Shown piece by piece: positions 5,528 to 5,839 of a DNA stretch of 5,839 nucleotides; position 1 is the first letter of the stretch, and each line of letters begins with the position of its first letter. Origin of the DNA: Leptolinea sp. UBA1437. Its GTDB lineage: Bacteria; Chloroflexota; Anaerolineae; Anaerolineales; Anaerolineaceae. The position numbers and the translations under genes were made by a program. The notes under the pieces were generated by a model that was not told the origin of the DNA, did no database searches, and was given only the letters and a program-made list of their open reading frames with translations. The stretch is taken from NCBI GenBank assembly GCA_002329625.1, contig DCTP01000130.1, positions 16,060-21,898 on the forward strand, written 5' to 3'.

Positions 5528-5839
5528 ATGAAAAGAAGAATTCTTGCTTCACTGCTGATGTCTTTCTTGCTGGCTTCTTTGGCGCTTTTCACAACCGAAT
5601 TCTCGATGAATATTGGTGCATCATGCGCAGCTGCATCGGAGGATGCCCCGGCCTTATGGAATGCGGGCGACACAAGGAACAAGATCGTGGTTATAAGCGA
5701 CATTCACCTTGGTATTGATGACAACTATACCGAAACGCTGCACAACCGCCCGCTGTTAGTTGATTTTTTGCGGCGTTTGGAAAACACCACCGATGTCCGA
5801 GAATTGGTAATCGCCGGTGATTTTCTGGATGAATGGTTT
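5528..5839 (+). CDS. Exported calcineurin-like metallophosphoesterase, N-terminal 104 residues (cut by window edge)
   Basis: The first 104 codons are open and run off the window. Residues 1-21 (MKRR followed by a long hydrophobic stretch) form a signal peptide or N-terminal membrane anchor; cleavage may occur around the small residues at 31-37 (ASCAAAS). From residue 52 the metallophosphoesterase fold begins: IVVISDIHLG carries metal ligands D58 and H60, and VIAGDFLDEW carries D98, the second metal-binding block. The remaining GNH(D/E) and histidine motifs would lie beyond the window. C33 is not in a good lipobox (G rather than L/V/I at -3), so a lipoprotein is doubtful. This gene shares only the general phosphoesterase fold with the gene at 1468 and is not a duplicate: spacing between D-x-H and GD differs little, but the surrounding residues are unlike. 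Substrate unknown. It lies just after the two-component operon, behind its own terminator and leader. Confidence 0.85.
   Translation, partial: MKRRILASLLMSFLLASLALFTTEFSMNIGASCAAASEDAPALWNAGDTRNKIVVISDIHLGIDDNYTETLHNRPLLVDFLRRLENTTDVRELVIAGDFLDEWF

Noticed and set aside
5612..5640. Lipoprotein signal with C33 in the second metallophosphoesterase
   Set aside because: The residues before the cysteine (IGAS) lack the large aliphatic residue at -3; ordinary signal-peptide cleavage or an uncleaved anchor is equally likely.
5371..5703. 110-codon minus-strand open frame over the last intergenic region
   Set aside because: It crosses a terminator, a promoter region and the signal-peptide coding part of the plus-strand metallophosphoesterase; no domain is recognised.
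1..5839. CRISPR arrays, tRNA or rRNA genes, insertion-sequence ends, phage attachment sites
   Set aside because: No regularly spaced repeats, cloverleaf-like segments, transposase motifs or long terminal repeats were found on reading both strands.

Overview
This is a bacterial chromosomal window of moderate-to-low G+C. The best guess is a Firmicute of the Clostridia type. The RarA N-terminus (MDLFDYM...), the LytTR regulator paired with a multi-membrane-segment GHKL kinase, the strong Shine-Dalgarno sites and the hairpin-plus-U-tract terminators all fit. A spirochaete such as a Sphaerochaeta-like organism, which carries many Firmicute-type genes, cannot be excluded from sequence alone.

Layout. 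Positions 1-1301 (minus strand) hold almost all of rarA, a replication-fork AAA+ ATPase, cut by the window edge a few residues before its usual end. A 166-bp divergent intergenic region separates it from a secreted 5'-nucleotidase/UshA-family metallophosphoesterase at 1468-3039 (plus strand), which ends in a strong intrinsic terminator at 3114-3146. Next comes an unassigned control region (3148-3303) with a TATAAT box framed by a perfect inverted repeat. It leads into a 15-codon upstream ORF (3304-3351) that has a better Shine-Dalgarno than the gene it overlaps. The LytTR response regulator (3348-4082) and GHKL sensor kinase (4082-5368) follow as a tightly coupled pair (TAATG overlap). After the kinase there is an ATGA-overlapping 18-codon micro-ORF, a probable terminator (5425-5463), and the start of a second exported calcineurin-like metallophosphoesterase (5528 to the window end).

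How they may work together. The two-component pair forms one transcription unit, and an AgrC/AgrA-type phosphorelay is clear from the residues. It is flanked on both sides by exported phosphoesterases that each have their own leader. One inference is that the system senses a nucleotide, phosphate or peptide signal at the cell surface and controls these exported hydrolases. No AgrB/AgrD-type peptide-processing genes are visible, so the signal is unknown. The least explained parts are the short coupled ORF in front of the regulator, the palindrome around its candidate -10 box, and the recurrence of TACGGAA in intergenic DNA.
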